This document shows, piece after piece, positions 44,567-54,136 of a DNA stretch of 64,000 nucleotides. Within the stretch, counting starts at the first letter, position 1. Each line of letters opens with the position of its first letter. The position numbers were made by a program, and so were the translations under genes. The notes beneath the pieces were generated by a model. It had not been told where the DNA came from and did no database searches. It saw nothing but the letters and a program-made list of their open reading frames with translations. The stretch comes from Magnetovibrio sp. Lineage in GTDB: Bacteria; Pseudomonadota; Alphaproteobacteria; Rhodospirillales; Magnetovibrionaceae. The stretch is from positions 171,267 to 235,266 of the forward strand of contig NZ_DATCTF010000011.1 in assembly GCF_036568125.1 (NCBI RefSeq), in the 5' to 3' direction.

Positions 44567-45507
44567 TGAGCGTCCTGGTTCTTGCCGAACACGACAACAG
44601 CGAACTGAAACCGCAAACCCTCAACGCCGTCGCGGCCGCCAAGCAACTGTGCGCTGCCGCCGGGGGCGATGTCGCCGTGCTGGTGGTTGGCGCCGACTGC
44701 GCCGGCGTTAGTGATGCCGCCGCCAAAATCGACGGCGTCGCCAAGGTGCTGGTCGCCGACGCGCCCGCGTTGCAAAACGCGCTGGCTGAAAACGTGGCTC
44801 CGATCCTGGTTCAGCTTGCGGGTGATTACAGCGCCTTGATGGCCGCGGCCACCACCACCGGCAAAAACATCATGCCGCGCGCCGCCGCCTTGTTGGACGT
44901 GCAGCAAATTTCCGACATCTCGGCGGTGATCGATGCCGACACCTTTAAGCGCCCCATCTATGCCGGCAATGCCATCGCCACGGTCAAAAGCAGCGATGCG
45001 GTGAAAGTCATCACCGTGCGCACCACGGCGTTCGAAGCCGCCAGCGCCGAAGGCGGCACCGCTGCAGTCGATACCATCACTGCAGTTGATGGCCCTGGCA
45101 CGTCGTCCTTTGTCGGCGCTGAACTGACCAAGTCGGAACGCCCCGAACTGACCGCCGCATCCGTGATTATTTCCGGTGGCCGTGGCATGGCCTCGGGCGA
45201 GAATTTCCATTTGTTGGAAGCGGTCGCGGACAAACTGGGCGCCGCCGTCGGCGCATCGCGCGCGGCCGTGGATGCGGGCTTTGCCCCCAACGACTATCAA
45301 GTCGGCCAAACCGGCAAGGTTGTTGCCCCGGAACTTTACATCGCGGTCGGCATTTCCGGCGCCATTCAACATCTGGCCGGCATGAAAGACAGCAAAGTCA
45401 TCGTCGCCATCAACAAAGACGAAGAAGCGCCAATCTTCCAAGTCGCCGATTACGGCTTGGTCGGGGATCTGTTCGACGTGTTGCCGGAACTCGCACAAAA
45501 ACTATAA
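44566..45507 (+). CDS. etfA: Electron transfer flavoprotein alpha subunit
   Basis: 313 residues. FAD-binding C-terminal signature is clear: VIISGGRGMASGENF, LGAAVGASRAAVDAGF, GQTGKVVAPELYIAVGISG and IQHLAGMKDSKVIVAINKDEEAPIF. The N-terminal domain shows VLVLAEHDNSELKP. With EtfB it forms the soluble dimer that reduces ETF-ubiquinone oxidoreductase (encoded near 59 kb). Stop and start overlap with etfB ensures equal synthesis. Confidence 0.97.
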   Translation: MSVLVLAEHDNSELKPQTLNAVAAAKQLCAAAGGDVAVLVVGADCAGVSDAAAKIDGVAKVLVADAPALQNALAENVAPILVQLAGDYSALMAAATTTGKNIMPRAAALLDVQQISDISAVIDADTFKRPIYAGNAIATVKSSDAVKVITVRTTAFEAASAEGGTAAVDTITAVDGPGTSSFVGAELTKSERPELTAASVIISGGRGMASGENFHLLEAVADKLGAAVGASRAAVDAGFAPNDYQVGQTGKVVAPELYIAVGISGAIQHLAGMKDSKVIVAINKDEEAPIFQVADYGLVGDLFDVLPELAQKL

Positions 45508-45600
45508 CAGCGTTCGACGCCACGCCAAATTCGGGCTAAAAAGTTGGCTTCGCGGTTTCAAATCACCGTGGTGGGCCATTGCAAGGGAACGAGGAATATT

Positions 45601-46485
45601 ATGTCTGTGGAAAACATCAAGAAGATCGGCGTGATCGGTGCGGGCCAAATGGGGCGCGGCATCGCCCATGTTTCGGCGCTCGCGGGATACGACGTCCATC
45701 TGCTGGATAGCAACGCGGATGCCTTGGCCGTGGCGCTCGATACCATCAAATCCTACATGGACCGCCAAGTCGAAAAAGGCAAAGCCGAACAGGCCGACGT
45801 CGATGCCGCGCTGCCGCGCATCTCGATCGGCAGCGAAATGAGCGCGTTCTCCGACGCCGATCTGGTGATCGAAGCGGCGACCGAGGACGAAGAGGTCAAA
45901 AAGGCCATCCTCCAAGATCTCTGCCCGGTCTTGAAACCCGAAGCGATCATCGCGTCCAACACCTCATCCATTTCCATCACCCGCCTGGCGGCCAAGACCG
46001 ACCGCCCCGGGCAATTCGTCGGCATGCATTTCATGAACCCGGTTCCGGCGATGGAGCTGGTGGAAATGATCCGCGGCATCGCCACCAACGAAGAAACCTT
46101 CAAGACGGTTTCCGCCTTAGCGGTGAAGATGGGCAAGACACCCGTTCCGGCCGAAGATTTCCCGGCCTTCATCGTCAACCGCATGCTGATGCCGATGATC
46201 AACGAAGCCGTCTACACCCTGTACGAAGGGGTCGGCACCGTGGCCGCCATCGACAATGCCATGCGCATGGGCGCGCACCATCCGATGGGCCCGTTGCAGC
46301 TGGCCGACTTCATCGGTTTGGACACCTGCCTGGCGGTGATGAACGTGCTGCACGACGGCTTGGCCGATTCCAAGTACCGCCCCTGCCCGTTGCTGGTGAA
46401 ATACGTCGAAGCCGGGTGGCTGGGTAAAAAGACCGGCAAAGGCTTCTACGACTATTCCGGCGATGAGCCTGTGCCGACGCGTTAA
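45601..46485 (+). CDS. hbd: 3-Hydroxybutyryl-CoA dehydrogenase
   Basis: 294 residues from MSVENIKKIGVIG, with GAGGAATATT upstream; a 19-codon extension upstream is rejected. NAD site GVIGAGQMGRGIAHV, then VIEAATEDEEVK, SNTSSISITRLA (catalytic Ser/Asn), GMHFMNPVPAMELVE (catalytic His) and GPLQLADFIGLDT. It interconverts acetoacetyl-CoA and (S)-3-hydroxybutyryl-CoA, feeding crotonyl-CoA to Ccr by way of a crotonase not in this window. Third gene after etfBA (93-bp gap) and followed by a terminator. Confidence 0.96.
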   Translation: MSVENIKKIGVIGAGQMGRGIAHVSALAGYDVHLLDSNADALAVALDTIKSYMDRQVEKGKAEQADVDAALPRISIGSEMSAFSDADLVIEAATEDEEVKKAILQDLCPVLKPEAIIASNTSSISITRLAAKTDRPGQFVGMHFMNPVPAMELVEMIRGIATNEETFKTVSALAVKMGKTPVPAEDFPAFIVNRMLMPMINEAVYTLYEGVGTVAAIDNAMRMGAHHPMGPLQLADFIGLDTCLAVMNVLHDGLADSKYRPCPLLVKYVEAGWLGKKTGKGFYDYSGDEPVPTR

Positions 46486-46508
46486 GTGCGTTCAGGAAGA
46501 AATGAAAA

Positions 46509-46545
46509 GGGCGTGAGACCGGTTCGGTCTCGCGCCCTTTTTTTT
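46509..46545 (+). terminator. Strong intrinsic terminator after hbd
   Basis: GGGCGTGAGACC pairs with GGTCTCGCGCCC (12 bp, one G-T pair) around GGTTC, followed by eight T. It ends the etfB-etfA-hbd transcript. Confidence 0.92.
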
Positions 46546-46564
46546 GGCGATACGCAAAGACCGA

Positions 46565-47530
46565 CTACAGGCTGTTGTAGACAAACGTGATCCACGTTTC
46601 CGTCGACACGAACGACCATGACCACGACGCCCACTGCATGTCGAGGCCCTGCTTTTTTACATCGTCCAAGCTCAGCCCCGCTTGCTTTGCCGTCGCCACC
46701 GCTTTGGTGGTGGATTTCAGCATGCCCAAGTAGGCCTTAACCTCTTTCATATCCGAGACCGGGCCGTGACCGGGAATGACCTTGGTGTCGGCCGGGTACT
46801 GTTCGAGCACGGCCTCGATGCTCGCGATCATGCCTTGCACACTGCCGCCGTGCTCCAGATCAATCACCGGGAACATGCCGTTGAAATACAGATCGCCCAA
46901 ATGCAGCACTTTAGAGTCCTTGAAGTACGCAACAATGTCACCCGAGGTGTGACTTTTGGGGAAATGGGTCAGCTCGATCTCTTCACCATTGAAGAACACC
47001 GATGCTTTTTGCGTAAACGTTACATCCGGCAAACCGGCGCGGCTTTTGGCGGGAAAATGCATCGCAAACATCTTGAATTCTTGCGGCTCAGCCAACAACG
47101 GCCGCACGGTTTCGTGTGCGATCACCACCGGCGCACCGCCAAAGTGTTCGTTATTGCCGACGTGATCGAAGTGCCAATGAGTGTTGATCAGGTATTTGAG
47201 TTCACCGCATTCGGCACAGGTTTTCATGGTGCTCAGCACATCTTCCAGCTTGTGCTCGAAACCGGGCAGCAAATCATCGACGATCAACAGTCCGTCCGGC
47301 CCCGCCGACACCCCGACATTGCCGCCTGCAAATCCGTTCAGCCCCATCACCACCGAAACGTTGCCGCCAACGCTGATCGGACCGATCGCGATGTTCGGGC
47401 CCGGCGTATGGCTATGGTCCGGGTGATCGGGCTGCACCGGCGCGGGCCCCGCGCCCGCCAGCGCCGCAACGCTCAGCGTGGACGCCAGCAGTGCAGTACA
47501 CATCCCGGCGACTATTTTCTGAACAATCAT
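46565..47530 (-). CDS. Secreted metallo-beta-lactamase-fold hydrolase
   Basis: 321 residues from MIVQKIVAGMCTALL with CAGGAGAACACC upstream; a 23-codon extension is rejected. Signal peptide to about residue 27 (SVAALAGAG). Metal-site motifs: NTHWHFDHVGNN (HxHxDH), HFPKSHTSGDIVAYF (His), LHLGDLYFNGMFPVID (bridging Asp) and VIPGHGPV (His). These define a periplasmic MBL-fold protein of the kind annotated as quinoprotein-relay-like or generic hydrolase. Substrate unknown. A His/Pro-rich segment (DHPDHSHTPGP) follows the signal peptide. Divergent from a LysR regulator that probably controls it. Confidence 0.88.
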   Translation of the reverse strand: MIVQKIVAGMCTALLASTLSVAALAGAGPAPVQPDHPDHSHTPGPNIAIGPISVGGNVSVVMGLNGFAGGNVGVSAGPDGLLIVDDLLPGFEHKLEDVLSTMKTCAECGELKYLINTHWHFDHVGNNEHFGGAPVVIAHETVRPLLAEPQEFKMFAMHFPAKSRAGLPDVTFTQKASVFFNGEEIELTHFPKSHTSGDIVAYFKDSKVLHLGDLYFNGMFPVIDLEHGGSVQGMIASIEAVLEQYPADTKVIPGHGPVSDMKEVKAYLGMLKSTTKAVATAKQAGLSLDDVKKQGLDMQWASWSWSFVSTETWITFVYNSL

Positions 47531-47643
47531 GGTGTGTTCTCCTGTCAACACCATCCCGTATTGGGATGCCTGAGAACACCATATATATTCCATAAACACA
47601 TTTAAATTGCCAAATAGTCATGATACTTTTTCCAATATGGAAA
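47531..47643. promoter_or_regulatory. Divergent control region with nested inverted repeats
   Basis: Between the MBL-fold gene and lysR. GGTGTGTTCTC (47531-47541) and GAGAACACC (47572-47580) enclose CATCCC-GTATT-GGGATG (47552-47568). Nearer lysR is TTTCCA-ATA-TGGAAA (47629-47643), a 15-bp palindrome within AT-rich DNA. These could be LysR-type operators; the first set would also lie in the leader of the MBL transcript. Confidence 0.5.
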
Positions 47644-47666
47644 TATTATAATCTTAAGGAAACCGA

Positions 47667-48575
47667 ATGGACACCCTCACGTGTATGCACACCTTCGTTC
47701 GGGTGGTGGAAACGCAAAGTTTCACCAAGGCCGCCCATGAGATCGCAATCTCGCCGTCTCTGGCCAGCAAGCAGATTTCCTGGCTGGAAGGACGTTTGGG
47801 CGCCAAATTACTGAGCCGTTCGACGCGCCGCCTCAGCCTCACCGAGACAGGTGAAGCGTATTACACCCAAAGCCTCAAGGTTCTTGCCGAAGCCGATGTC
47901 GCAACCAACATCGTTTCCGAACTGCATGGCGAACCCAAGGGAACGTTGCGCATCACCTGCCCCTCGGGCCTCGGCGCGACGGTCCTTAATCAGGCTTTTG
48001 CACAATTCTCCCTTCAGTATCCCGCGATCACGCTGGAAACGCGTCTTACGGACGAAAACGTCGATTTCACCGAAGGGCGCATCGACTTCGCCCTGCGACT
48101 GGCGCCGTCGTTGCCCGATTCCAGTTTGGTGGCGAGCGAGATCGCCCGCATCAAATTGAATGTCTGCGCCGCACCGTCGTATCTGGCGCGACACGGCACG
48201 CCACAAACGCCTCAAGACCTGAAGCATCACAACTGCCTGCGCTATGTCCACACACGGATCGGTTCAGACATCTGGAACTTGAACAATGCGGCGGGCAGCC
48301 ACTCCATCGCGGTCAGTGGCAACTACCGCGCCAACAACCCGAACTTTATGAAAGAAGCCGTCGCCCAGGGTGTCGGCATCGCGATTTTGCCGTCCTACAT
48401 TCACGCCTGTGAACGCGAGAAAGACCGCATCACCGTGCTATTGAACGAATATGAACTCGACGAACTGAAGCTCTATCTGATCCGCGAACAGCGCGAATAT
48501 ATGCCGCTGAAAATGAAATTGTTTTCGTCGTTTATCAAGGATTGGGTGCGCGCCTTCATGGCTCAATGCCGTTGA
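47667..48575 (+). CDS. LysR-family transcriptional regulator
   Basis: 302 residues. N-terminal helix-turn-helix (residues ~4-62): TFVRVVETQSFTKAAHEIAI, SLASKQISWLEGRLGAKLLS, STRRLSLTETGE. The effector-binding domain (about 90-295) follows: GTLRITCPSGLG, ARHGTPQTPQDLKHHNCL and VAQGVGIAILPSYI, closest to the AaeR/DhcR-like group whose members have the TRRLSLTETG motif. It is divergent from the MBL-fold hydrolase, the usual arrangement of a LysR regulator with its target. Confidence 0.93.
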   Translation: MDTLTCMHTFVRVVETQSFTKAAHEIAISPSLASKQISWLEGRLGAKLLSRSTRRLSLTETGEAYYTQSLKVLAEADVATNIVSELHGEPKGTLRITCPSGLGATVLNQAFAQFSLQYPAITLETRLTDENVDFTEGRIDFALRLAPSLPDSSLVASEIARIKLNVCAAPSYLARHGTPQTPQDLKHHNCLRYVHTRIGSDIWNLNNAAGSHSIAVSGNYRANNPNFMKEAVAQGVGIAILPSYIHACEREKDRITVLLNEYELDELKLYLIREQREYMPLKMKLFSSFIKDWVRAFMAQCR

Positions 48576-48705
48576 CACCCGGGCGCTTTCGCAACAAATC
48601 CGAAACCGAAGCGACAAAGAATTTTCACGCCCTCGTCATGCGCTCATCATGAGATTGGCCGATCCTTTCCTGGTTTTTATGAGACCCGGAAAAGGACGTG
48701 GCGCT

Positions 48706-49557
48706 GTGAAGCCTCTGATCGTAAACAATCTCGAGATTCGGTTGGCCGAATCTGACCACGAAGTCGACGCCTCTCAGGCGCTGCGCTATCGCATCTTTTA
48801 TGAAGAGATGGGCGCGAAAGCCAGCCCGCGCGTGCTGAAGACCGAGCGCGACTTCGACCCGTATGATGAATTCTGCGATCACCTGCTGGTGATCGACCGC
48901 GAGCGTGGCTCTGCGGCGAACCCCTGCGTGGTCGGCACCTATCGTTTGTTGCGCGGCGATGTCGCCGACCAATACGCCGGCTTTTATTCGGAAAGCGAGT
49001 TTGAACTGGGTCCGCTGATCCATCGCTCCGGCCCGGTTTTGGAATTGGGCCGCAGCTGCATCGACAGCGACTATCGTTCACGCGGCACCATGCAGCTGTT
49101 ATGGCGCGGTATCGCCGATTATGTGTTCAAGCACCAGATCCGATACATGTTCGGCTGCGCCTCGATCCCCGGCACCAATCCCGGCGACATGAAGCTGCCG
49201 CTGTCGTATCTCTATCACCACCACCTGGCGCCGCGCCATATCCGCACGCACGCCCTGGACAGCCGCTTCGTCGATATGAACATGATGGCCAAAGACACCA
49301 TCGATGCCGGTCAGGCGCTGCGTGAGTTGCCGCCGCTGATCAAAGGCTACTTGCGTGTCGGCGGCGTGATCGGCGATGGCGCCGTGATCGATTACGATTT
49401 CAATACGGTCGATGTGAACATCATCGTGGAAACCGAAAACGTCACGTCCAAATACCTCAACCATTACACCCGCGACAGCGACAAAGCCGCTGCCGAAGGC
49501 CATGCGCAAACCACGGCACAGTCCGGTGCCACAACCAAACGGGACGCGGCTGCATGA
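48706..49557 (+). CDS. olsB: L-ornithine N(alpha)-acyltransferase (ornithine lipid synthesis)
   Basis: 283 residues from GTG (AAAAGGA upstream); ATGs at 48679 and 48649 would add 9 or 19 residues but lack ribosome sites. GNAT-fold OlsB features: LEIRLAESDHEVDASQALRYRIFYEEMGA, split here as LEIRLAES and ALRYRIFYEEMGA, then FDPYDEFCDHLLVID, VVGTYRLL and VLELGRSCIDSDYRSRG. It attaches a 3-hydroxyacyl chain from ACP to ornithine, giving lyso-ornithine lipid. Overlaps the next acyltransferase gene (ATGA), which would add the second chain. Confidence 0.9.
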   Translation: MKPLIVNNLEIRLAESDHEVDASQALRYRIFYEEMGAKASPRVLKTERDFDPYDEFCDHLLVIDRERGSAANPCVVGTYRLLRGDVADQYAGFYSESEFELGPLIHRSGPVLELGRSCIDSDYRSRGTMQLLWRGIADYVFKHQIRYMFGCASIPGTNPGDMKLPLSYLYHHHLAPRHIRTHALDSRFVDMNMMAKDTIDAGQALRELPPLIKGYLRVGGVIGDGAVIDYDFNTVDVNIIVETENVTSKYLNHYTRDSDKAAAEGHAQTTAQSGATTKRDAAA

Positions 49558-50411
49558 GGTTCTCCCCCCTTCGTGCGGGTGTGAAGCTCGGTTTATTCGT
49601 GGTGTTGGTCGGCGTGCTTTTGGGGCCTTATGCCCTGCTGCTCGCCGCCGCACCCGGCAAACGTCACCATATCGCCAGGCTTTTTTTCAAAGGATGCGCA
49701 GTACTGACCGGCTTGCGCCTCAAGGTGCGTGGCATGCCCGGCGCAGACATCGCCTTGTTCGCCGCCAACCACAGCTCGTATCTCGACATTCCAGTGTTGG
49801 GCGCAGCCGTCGGCGGCGGCGTGTTCGTGGCCAAAAGCGAGGTCGCGGACTGGCCGTTGTTCGGTTTTCTGGCACGCATTTCGCGCACCGTGTTCATCAG
49901 CCGCAACGGCGCGGATGCTGCCCAACAGCGTGAGCTTCTCGCGGCGCGTATGAACAAAGGCGCCAGCCTGATCTTGTTTCCCGAAGGCACCTCGACCGAC
50001 GGCTCGCACGTCAAACGGTTCAAGAGCTCACTGTTTTCTGCGCTTGAGGACGTCACCCGCGAAGCCTGGGTGCAGCCCGTCAGCATCGTTTACGCGCGCC
50101 ATAAACAGGGCCGGGCGCTCAGTCAGGGAGAACGCGAAAACTACACCTGGTTCGGCGATATGACCCTGGCCCCGCATCTGCTCAACGTGTTCGGCATCAG
50201 CGGCTGCGAAGTCGAGGTGGTTTTTCACCCCCCGCTGCTGGCGAGCGCCTTCAGAGACCGCAAGCATCTCGCTACAGCATGCGAAACCGTGGTCGCAAAC
50301 GCTTTGCAAAAATCGCTCGGCGCACCCCACAACGAGGACGTCTTTGATCTGGAATTCGACCCGATGTTGGATCCCTTAATGGAACCGGTGCCCCACGTCA
50401 GCGGCGAATAA
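49554..50411 (+). CDS. olsA: Lyso-ornithine lipid O-acyltransferase (PlsC family)
   Basis: 285 residues. Membrane helix near residues 10-32, then NHSSYLD (HX4D), VFVAKSEVADWPLFG, FISRNGADA, LILFPEGTSTDG and VQPVSIVY, the four PlsC blocks. The start overlaps olsB, so the second acylation of ornithine lipid is the best call; a second lysophosphatidate acyltransferase (plsC is at 20.1 kb) is the alternative. The C-terminal ~60 residues are acidic and not part of the core fold. Confidence 0.85.
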   Translation: MRFSPLRAGVKLGLFVVLVGVLLGPYALLLAAAPGKRHHIARLFFKGCAVLTGLRLKVRGMPGADIALFAANHSSYLDIPVLGAAVGGGVFVAKSEVADWPLFGFLARISRTVFISRNGADAAQQRELLAARMNKGASLILFPEGTSTDGSHVKRFKSSLFSALEDVTREAWVQPVSIVYARHKQGRALSQGERENYTWFGDMTLAPHLLNVFGISGCEVEVVFHPPLLASAFRDRKHLATACETVVANALQKSLGAPHNEDVFDLEFDPMLDPLMEPVPHVSGE

Positions 50412-50897
50412 TCATTTCGTTTCGCGGATCTGCTCTTCAGTGAGCGCTTCGCTGTAATCCATCACCACGCCGGCTTCCTTGAACATGCGTTCGGAAAATT
50501 GGCCCTTTTCATCCCAGCGCTTTTGAAAATCGGCATCCGAGACCGAGGCTTTGTCGACCACCACGCGCTTGATGCCAACCTGCAAGATGGCGCGGGCGCA
50601 ATCGGGGCATGGAATGTGGGTCACGTAGATGGTGTTGTTGAGCAGCGTCTGACCGGTACGGGTGGCGTTGTAGATGGCGTTGCGTTCGGCGTGTTCGGTC
50701 CAGTCGTATTTGTCGGGACGTTCGTGGCGTTCCGCCGCATCATCGTCTATATCGCGGGGAAAACCGTTGTAACCGTACGAGCTGGGCGTCTTGTCCTCGG
50801 CCACGATCACCGCGCCGACACGGGTGGAGCGATCCTTGGACCACGACGCGATTTCACGCGCCAAGCGGATAAAGCGGGAATCCCATTTTAGCGACAT
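50412..50897 (-). CDS. Deoxycytidylate (dCMP) deaminase family protein
   Basis: 161 residues from MSLKWDSRFIRLAREIA, with GAGGG upstream. Zinc-deaminase motifs: WTEHAERNAIYNA (HAE) and THIPCPDCARAIL (PCxxC); DRSTRVGAVIVAEDK and GYNGFPRDIDDD are typical of dCMP/ComE-like deaminases. It would convert dCMP to dUMP for thymidylate synthesis. A terminator-like hairpin with a T-run lies only ~12 bp before the start codon. Confidence 0.88.
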   Translation of the reverse strand: MSLKWDSRFIRLAREIASWSKDRSTRVGAVIVAEDKTPSSYGYNGFPRDIDDDAAERHERPDKYDWTEHAERNAIYNATRTGQTLLNNTIYVTHIPCPDCARAILQVGIKRVVVDKASVSDADFQKRWDEKGQFSERMFKEAGVVMDYSEALTEEQIRETK

Positions 50898-50909
50898 TGC
50901 GGCCCTCAC

Positions 50910-50942
50910 AAAAAAGCGTTCCCTTTGTTTCTAGGGAACGCT
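50910..50942 (-). terminator. Terminator or attenuator hairpin between ccrM and the dCMP deaminase gene
   Basis: On the minus strand AGCGTTCCC pairs perfectly with GGGAACGCT (9 bp, 10-base loop) and is followed by six T. It would end the ccrM transcript. Because the T-run abuts the deaminase ribosome site, it may equally be a conditional attenuator. A second imperfect 10-bp stem (50970-50979 with 51017-51026) lies upstream in the same leader. Confidence 0.75.
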
Positions 50943-51049
50943 CCTGCTCAACGCAAGTGAAGATAAAATGGGCCCCCGGAATCATGTTCGAGTGCGACCT
51001 GGAACAATGTGAAATACCGGGAGCCCTGGAGGTCACCCCCCAAATTTGT

Positions 51050-52219
<1,170 letters not shown>

Positions 52220-52238
<19 letters not shown>

Positions 52239-52840
52239 AACATCTTGCGAATTGGGGCAAAACTTTTTCTGTGCTCAGGGGTGATACCAAGACGCTTGAG
52301 ACCGTCTTGATGGGCTTTGGTGCCATAGCCCGCATTGGCCGCCCACCCGTAGCCCGGGTACAGGCGGTCGAGTTCGGCCATCATGCGGTCGCGGCTGACC
52401 TTGGCGACGATGGATGCGGCGGCAATGGACAGCGAGCGCCCGTCGCCTTTGACCACCGCCTCGGCCGCGCACGGCAAGCCGCTCGGCACGCGGTTGCCGT
52501 CAATCAAGGCGTAATCGGGCACCACGGCCAAATCCACCACCGCCCGGCGCATCGCCAACATGGTCGCTTGCAAGATGTTCAGTTCATCGATTTCAGCGAC
52601 GCTCGCCACGCCAACGCCCAGCACCGCGTCGGATTGCCGCAAACGCAACAACAGCGCTTCACGCTTTTCAGCCTTAAGTTTTTTGGAATCGTCCAAGCCG
52701 TCGATCAGGTCTTGCGGCAAGGTTTTCGGGTTGAGAATCGCCGCCCCCGCCACCACCGGCCCGGCCCATGGACCGCGCCCCGCCTCATCGACCCCGGCGA
52801 CAAGGCCGGGCTTGCTCAATTCGAAGGAAAAGTCAGGCAC
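52220..52840 (-). CDS. rnhB: Ribonuclease HII
   Basis: 206 residues, GTG start. [18 protein letters not shown] carries the DExGRG catalytic pair; [12 protein letters not shown] and [10 protein letters not shown] (Asp) plus [22 protein letters not shown] (split: [14 protein letters not shown]) supply the other acidic residues. It removes RNA from RNA-DNA hybrids and misinserted ribonucleotides. Upstream of ccrM on the same strand, with a 90-bp gap that holds the methylase promoter region. Confidence 0.96.
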
Positions 52841-52957
52841 GGCTTTGGTCTTTCGGATGATCGTCGAAGAGGAAACAGGCTATCGCGAAACGCATTGTTG
52901 TCCGACGGCTGCAGTTTGCCAAGGGGCGTTCTTCAGACCTTGTGATCCCGACGCCTG

Positions 52958-54052
52958 TTAGAGTAAGGCCAGTTGGTCTCCGACCTGCGGCGGCCGGGAA
53001 AAAGCATCGACGTTCAGCTTAAACTCACCGGGATCGGCGGGTGCCAATCCCAATTTCTTACACGCCAAGCAAAACCGCTGGCTCAACAACTTGGCGTGCA
53101 CCCCGGTGCCGGTCATGCGCGTACCGAAGTTGGGATCGTTGTGCCCGCCGCCCCGCGACTGGCTCAGCAAGCTCATCACCCGCTTGGCTTTGCCTGGGGC
53201 GTGTGTCTGCAGCCATTCTCCAAACAGGCCTTTAAGTTCGCGTGGCAACCGCAACAAGATGTAGGTTGCGACCCGCGCCCCAGCCTCCGCGCTCGACTGC
53301 AAGATGGCTTCCAACTCGTGGTCGTTCAGCGTCGGCACCATCGGGGCGGCGAGCACCGCCACCGGAACACCGGCACCAGACAGAACTTCCATTGCCTCAA
53401 GACGTCTGGCCGGTGTCGCGGCGCGCGGTTCCATGGTGCGGGCAAGATCGCGGTCCAAGGTGGTCAACGAGATGCCCACAGAAACCAGATTGCGCGCCGC
53501 CATGTCGGCCAAGATATCCACATCGCGCGTGATCAAATGCGATTTGGTGATGATCACGGCGGGGTGGCGATAGGCGTGCAGAATTTCCAGAACTTGGCGG
53601 GTGATGCGCCGTTCCCGTTCGATCGGCTGGTAGGGATCGGTGTTGGCGCCAATCATCACCGGGGCGGGGCTATAGCTGGGCTTGCGCAGTTCCACTTCCA
53701 ACACTGTCGCCAGATTGTCTTTGACGAACAGTTTGCTTTCGAAATCCAATCCCGGCGACAGGTTCATGTAGGCGTGCGAGGGCCTCGCGTAACAGTACAC
53801 GCAGCCGTGTTCGCAGCCTCGATAAGGATTGAGCGATCGGTCAAAGGGCAGATCCGGCGAGGCGTTGCGCGTCAACGCCGACTTGGCACATTCAACCGTC
53901 ACCTCGGTCTTGAGCTTATCGAGCTCGGCCCCCTCACCAGCCAAATCCCAACCATCGTCGACGGCGACGCGGGCGTGCGGCTCGAACCGCCCGGCATGGT
54001 TGGACACGGCGCCCCGGCCTTTTTTGGGCTGATTCGGTACGATATCGATCAT
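52958..54052 (-). CDS. Radical SAM protein, PA0069 family (SplB-like)
   Basis: 364 residues from MIDIVPNQPKKGRGAVSN; an ATG 10 codons upstream (54082) is also possible and the longer frame is rejected. The 4Fe-4S site is GCEHGCVYCYARP (CxxxCxxC). LNPYRGCEHGC, ANTDPYQPIERE and ITKSHLITRD define the PA0069/SplB-like group. A substrate is not known. No ribosome site separates the two starts. Divergent from the glycosyltransferase pair. Confidence 0.88.
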   Translation of the reverse strand: MIDIVPNQPKKGRGAVSNHAGRFEPHARVAVDDGWDLAGEGAELDKLKTEVTVECAKSALTRNASPDLPFDRSLNPYRGCEHGCVYCYARPSHAYMNLSPGLDFESKLFVKDNLATVLEVELRKPSYSPAPVMIGANTDPYQPIERERRITRQVLEILHAYRHPAVIITKSHLITRDVDILADMAARNLVSVGISLTTLDRDLARTMEPRAATPARRLEAMEVLSGAGVPVAVLAAPMVPTLNDHELEAILQSSAEAGARVATYILLRLPRELKGLFGEWLQTHAPGKAKRVMSLLSQSRGGGHNDPNFGTRMTGTGVHAKLLSQRFCLACKKLGLAPADPGEFKLNVDAFSRPPQVGDQLALL

Positions 54053-54136
54053 CGTCGAAGCATAAGCGAATGGACGGAACATTACAAGAACACCGAAGTC
54101 TCTTTTCAACCGCCTAGAGCATGCTAATCTTTGCCC

